Assembly (NCBI RefSeq): GCF_030845995.1
Contig: NZ_CP132719.1
Coordinates: forward strand, 186,001 to 250,000
Direction of reading: 5' to 3'
Source of the DNA: Geothrix sp. 21YS21S-4
GTDB taxonomy: Bacteria > Acidobacteriota > Holophagae > Holophagales > Holophagaceae
Length of the DNA stretch: 64,000 nt
A program made the translations under genes and the position numbers. Of this stretch, positions 63,051-64,000 are shown piece by piece. Under the pieces are notes generated by a model. That model was not told the origin of the DNA. It saw nothing but the letters and a program-made list of their open reading frames with translations, and made no database searches. Within the stretch, counting starts at the first letter, position 1. Each line of letters starts with the position of its first letter.

Positions 63051-64000
63051 TCAGAGCTGGGAGAGCAGGTCGTGGATCGTGGCCCGCTGCACGTGGAAGC
63101 GGTTCTCGGCCTCGTCCACCACGCGGCTCCAGGGGCCGTCGAGGACGCTGTCGTGGACCTCGAGGTTGCGGCGCACGGGCAGGCAGTGGAGGAAGACGGC
63201 TTCCTTGGCGGCCTTGGCCATGTGCGCGGCGGTGGGCATCCAGCCGCCGAAGTCCGACATGGGCGCGGCCTCGATTCCGGAGGCGGTGGACGGGCCCCAG
63301 GCTTTGGCGTAGACGGCGGCGCTGCCCTCCAGCGCGGCGTCCTGGTCGTTCGTGTAGATGATCTTCCCGCCCGTGGCGGCGGCGTAGGCCTCGGCTTCCG
63401 CGCGGACCTCGGGCGCCAGCTCGTAGCCCTTGGGATGGGCCACGCGGATCTCGGCGCCGCAGGCGGCGGCGGTCAGCAGGAAGGAGTTGGGCACGGCCTT
63501 GGGCAGGGGCTTGATGTGCGGCGCCCAGGTGAGGGTGACGGGCACCTTCGTGGTGCCGTGGGTCTCCTGCACGGTGAGCAGGTCCGCCAGGCCCTGGTGG
63601 GGGTGCTCCCGGGCGCTCTCCATGCTGAGGACGGGCACCGTGGAGAATCGGCGGAAGGCGCTGATCACGGGATCGATCTCATCGACCGCGTCGCCCTGGC
63701 CGCCGCTGAAGGTCCGCACGGCGAGCAGGTCCGCGTAGCGGCCCAGGACGGGCACGCCTTCGCGCACGTGCTCGGCGCGGTCCTGGTCCATCACGGCGCC
63801 GTCCCGGTCCTCCAGCTTCCAGGTTCCGGCGCCCACTTCCAGGACGATGGCGTGGCCGCCGTGGCGGAGCATCGCCGCCTCGAAGCTGGTGCGGGTGCGG
63901 AGGCTGGGGTTGAAGAAGACCATGCCGAGGATGCGGTCGCGGAAGATGGGGCCGGGCCGCTCCTGCTTCCAGGCCGCGGCCTGCGCCAGGATCCGCCGGA
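63051..64000 (-). CDS. argF': N-acetyl- or N-succinylornithine transcarbamylase (5' end outside the window)
   Basis: This transcarbamylase converts acylornithine and carbamoyl phosphate to acylcitrulline. FFNPSLRTRTSFE (carbamoyl phosphate site), LTWAPHIKPLPKAVPNS and HCLPVRRN are typical of the acylornithine enzymes, not of standard ArgF. The in-frame ATG at 63923 is internal: the frame continues without a stop to the window edge and encodes expected upstream family sequence (WKQERPGPIFRDRILG), so the true start lies beyond 64000. The residue known to decide acetyl or succinyl preference reads as Ala (codon 63774-63776). Confidence 0.9.
   Translation of the reverse strand, partial: RRILAQAAAWKQERPGPIFRDRILGMVFFNPSLRTRTSFEAAMLRHGGHAIVLEVGAGTWKLEDRDGAVMDQDRAEHVREGVPVLGRYADLLAVRTFSGGQGDAVDEIDPVISAFRRFSTVPVLSMESAREHPHQGLADLLTVQETHGTTKVPVTLTWAPHIKPLPKAVPNSFLLTAAACGAEIRVAHPKGYELAPEVRAEAEAYAAATGGKIIYTNDQDAALEGSAAVYAKAWGPSTASGIEAAPMSDFGGWMPTAAHMAKAAKEAVFLHCLPVRRNLEVHDSVLDGPWSRVVDEAENRFHVQRATIHDLLSQL

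Noticed and set aside
63921-63923. ATG at 63923 as the start of the transcarbamylase
   Set aside because: It would cut the protein inside the carbamoyl phosphate domain; the frame upstream is open to the window edge and encodes expected family sequence.

Overview
The window is a gene-dense, high-GC bacterial chromosome segment with a Gram-negative envelope: a heptose-1-phosphate adenylyltransferase, an outer-membrane barrel, a lipoprotein, and periplasmic LysM/M23 and DinB-like proteins. Gene content and style (type III glutamine synthetase, class II DAHP synthase, an arg operon built on an acetyl/succinyl-ornithine transcarbamylase, GTG/TTG starts, TTGAC plus TTAGC/TATGC promoter boxes) point to Acidobacteriota, probably Holophagae (Geothrix, Holophaga or Mesoterricola-like). 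That placement is inference from style, not from a marker search. I see no insertion sequence, prophage, CRISPR array, rRNA or tRNA.

Layout. 1-11.9 kb holds mixed housekeeping genes: a CPBP protease, a hotdog thioesterase with a coupled unknown protein, a small lower-GC patch with a putative two-helix membrane protein, a histidine kinase - response regulator - class II DAHP synthase operon, nadA, type III glutamine synthetase, an outer-membrane barrel, an rfaE2-type adenylyltransferase and an FmdB zinc ribbon. 12.0-30.0 kb is the str-S10-spc-alpha supercluster (rpsL to rplQ, including secY, adk, infA, rpoA). tuf and map are absent from it, and it is interrupted by a promoter/palindrome before rpsJ and by two tandem hairpins between rplX and rplE.

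30.1-36.4 kb carries a Ser/Thr kinase fused to a universal-stress-protein domain, behind a metallophosphoesterase, then an MHS-type transporter followed by acetyl-CoA synthetase (probably carboxylate uptake and activation). 36.5-46.5 kb holds purine nucleoside phosphorylase, a large unknown lipoprotein, a LysM/M23 endopeptidase, a serA - HAD phosphatase - moaC run, a dicarboxylate symporter followed by a secreted Cache protein, and a fatty-acid desaturase. 46.5-54.5 kb holds a DinB-like protein, lpd, a sugar permease plus ROK kinase pair, unknown and membrane genes, an SDR lacking the YxxxK catalytic pair, and a Fic protein behind a 9-bp inverted repeat.

54.7-64.0 kb (minus strand) is an arginine operon read argF' - argB - argE - argH - argG - P-loop gene - argC, then an M20 dipeptidase. 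The first gene runs off the window edge. The transcarbamylase implies an acylated-citrulline route, in which the acyl group is removed by the argE-type enzyme after carbamoylation. The P-loop gene is unexplained and is flanked on both sides by different long inverted repeats. The parts most worth a second look are this operon, the kinase-USP fusion, the Fic operator and the ribosomal-cluster hairpins.
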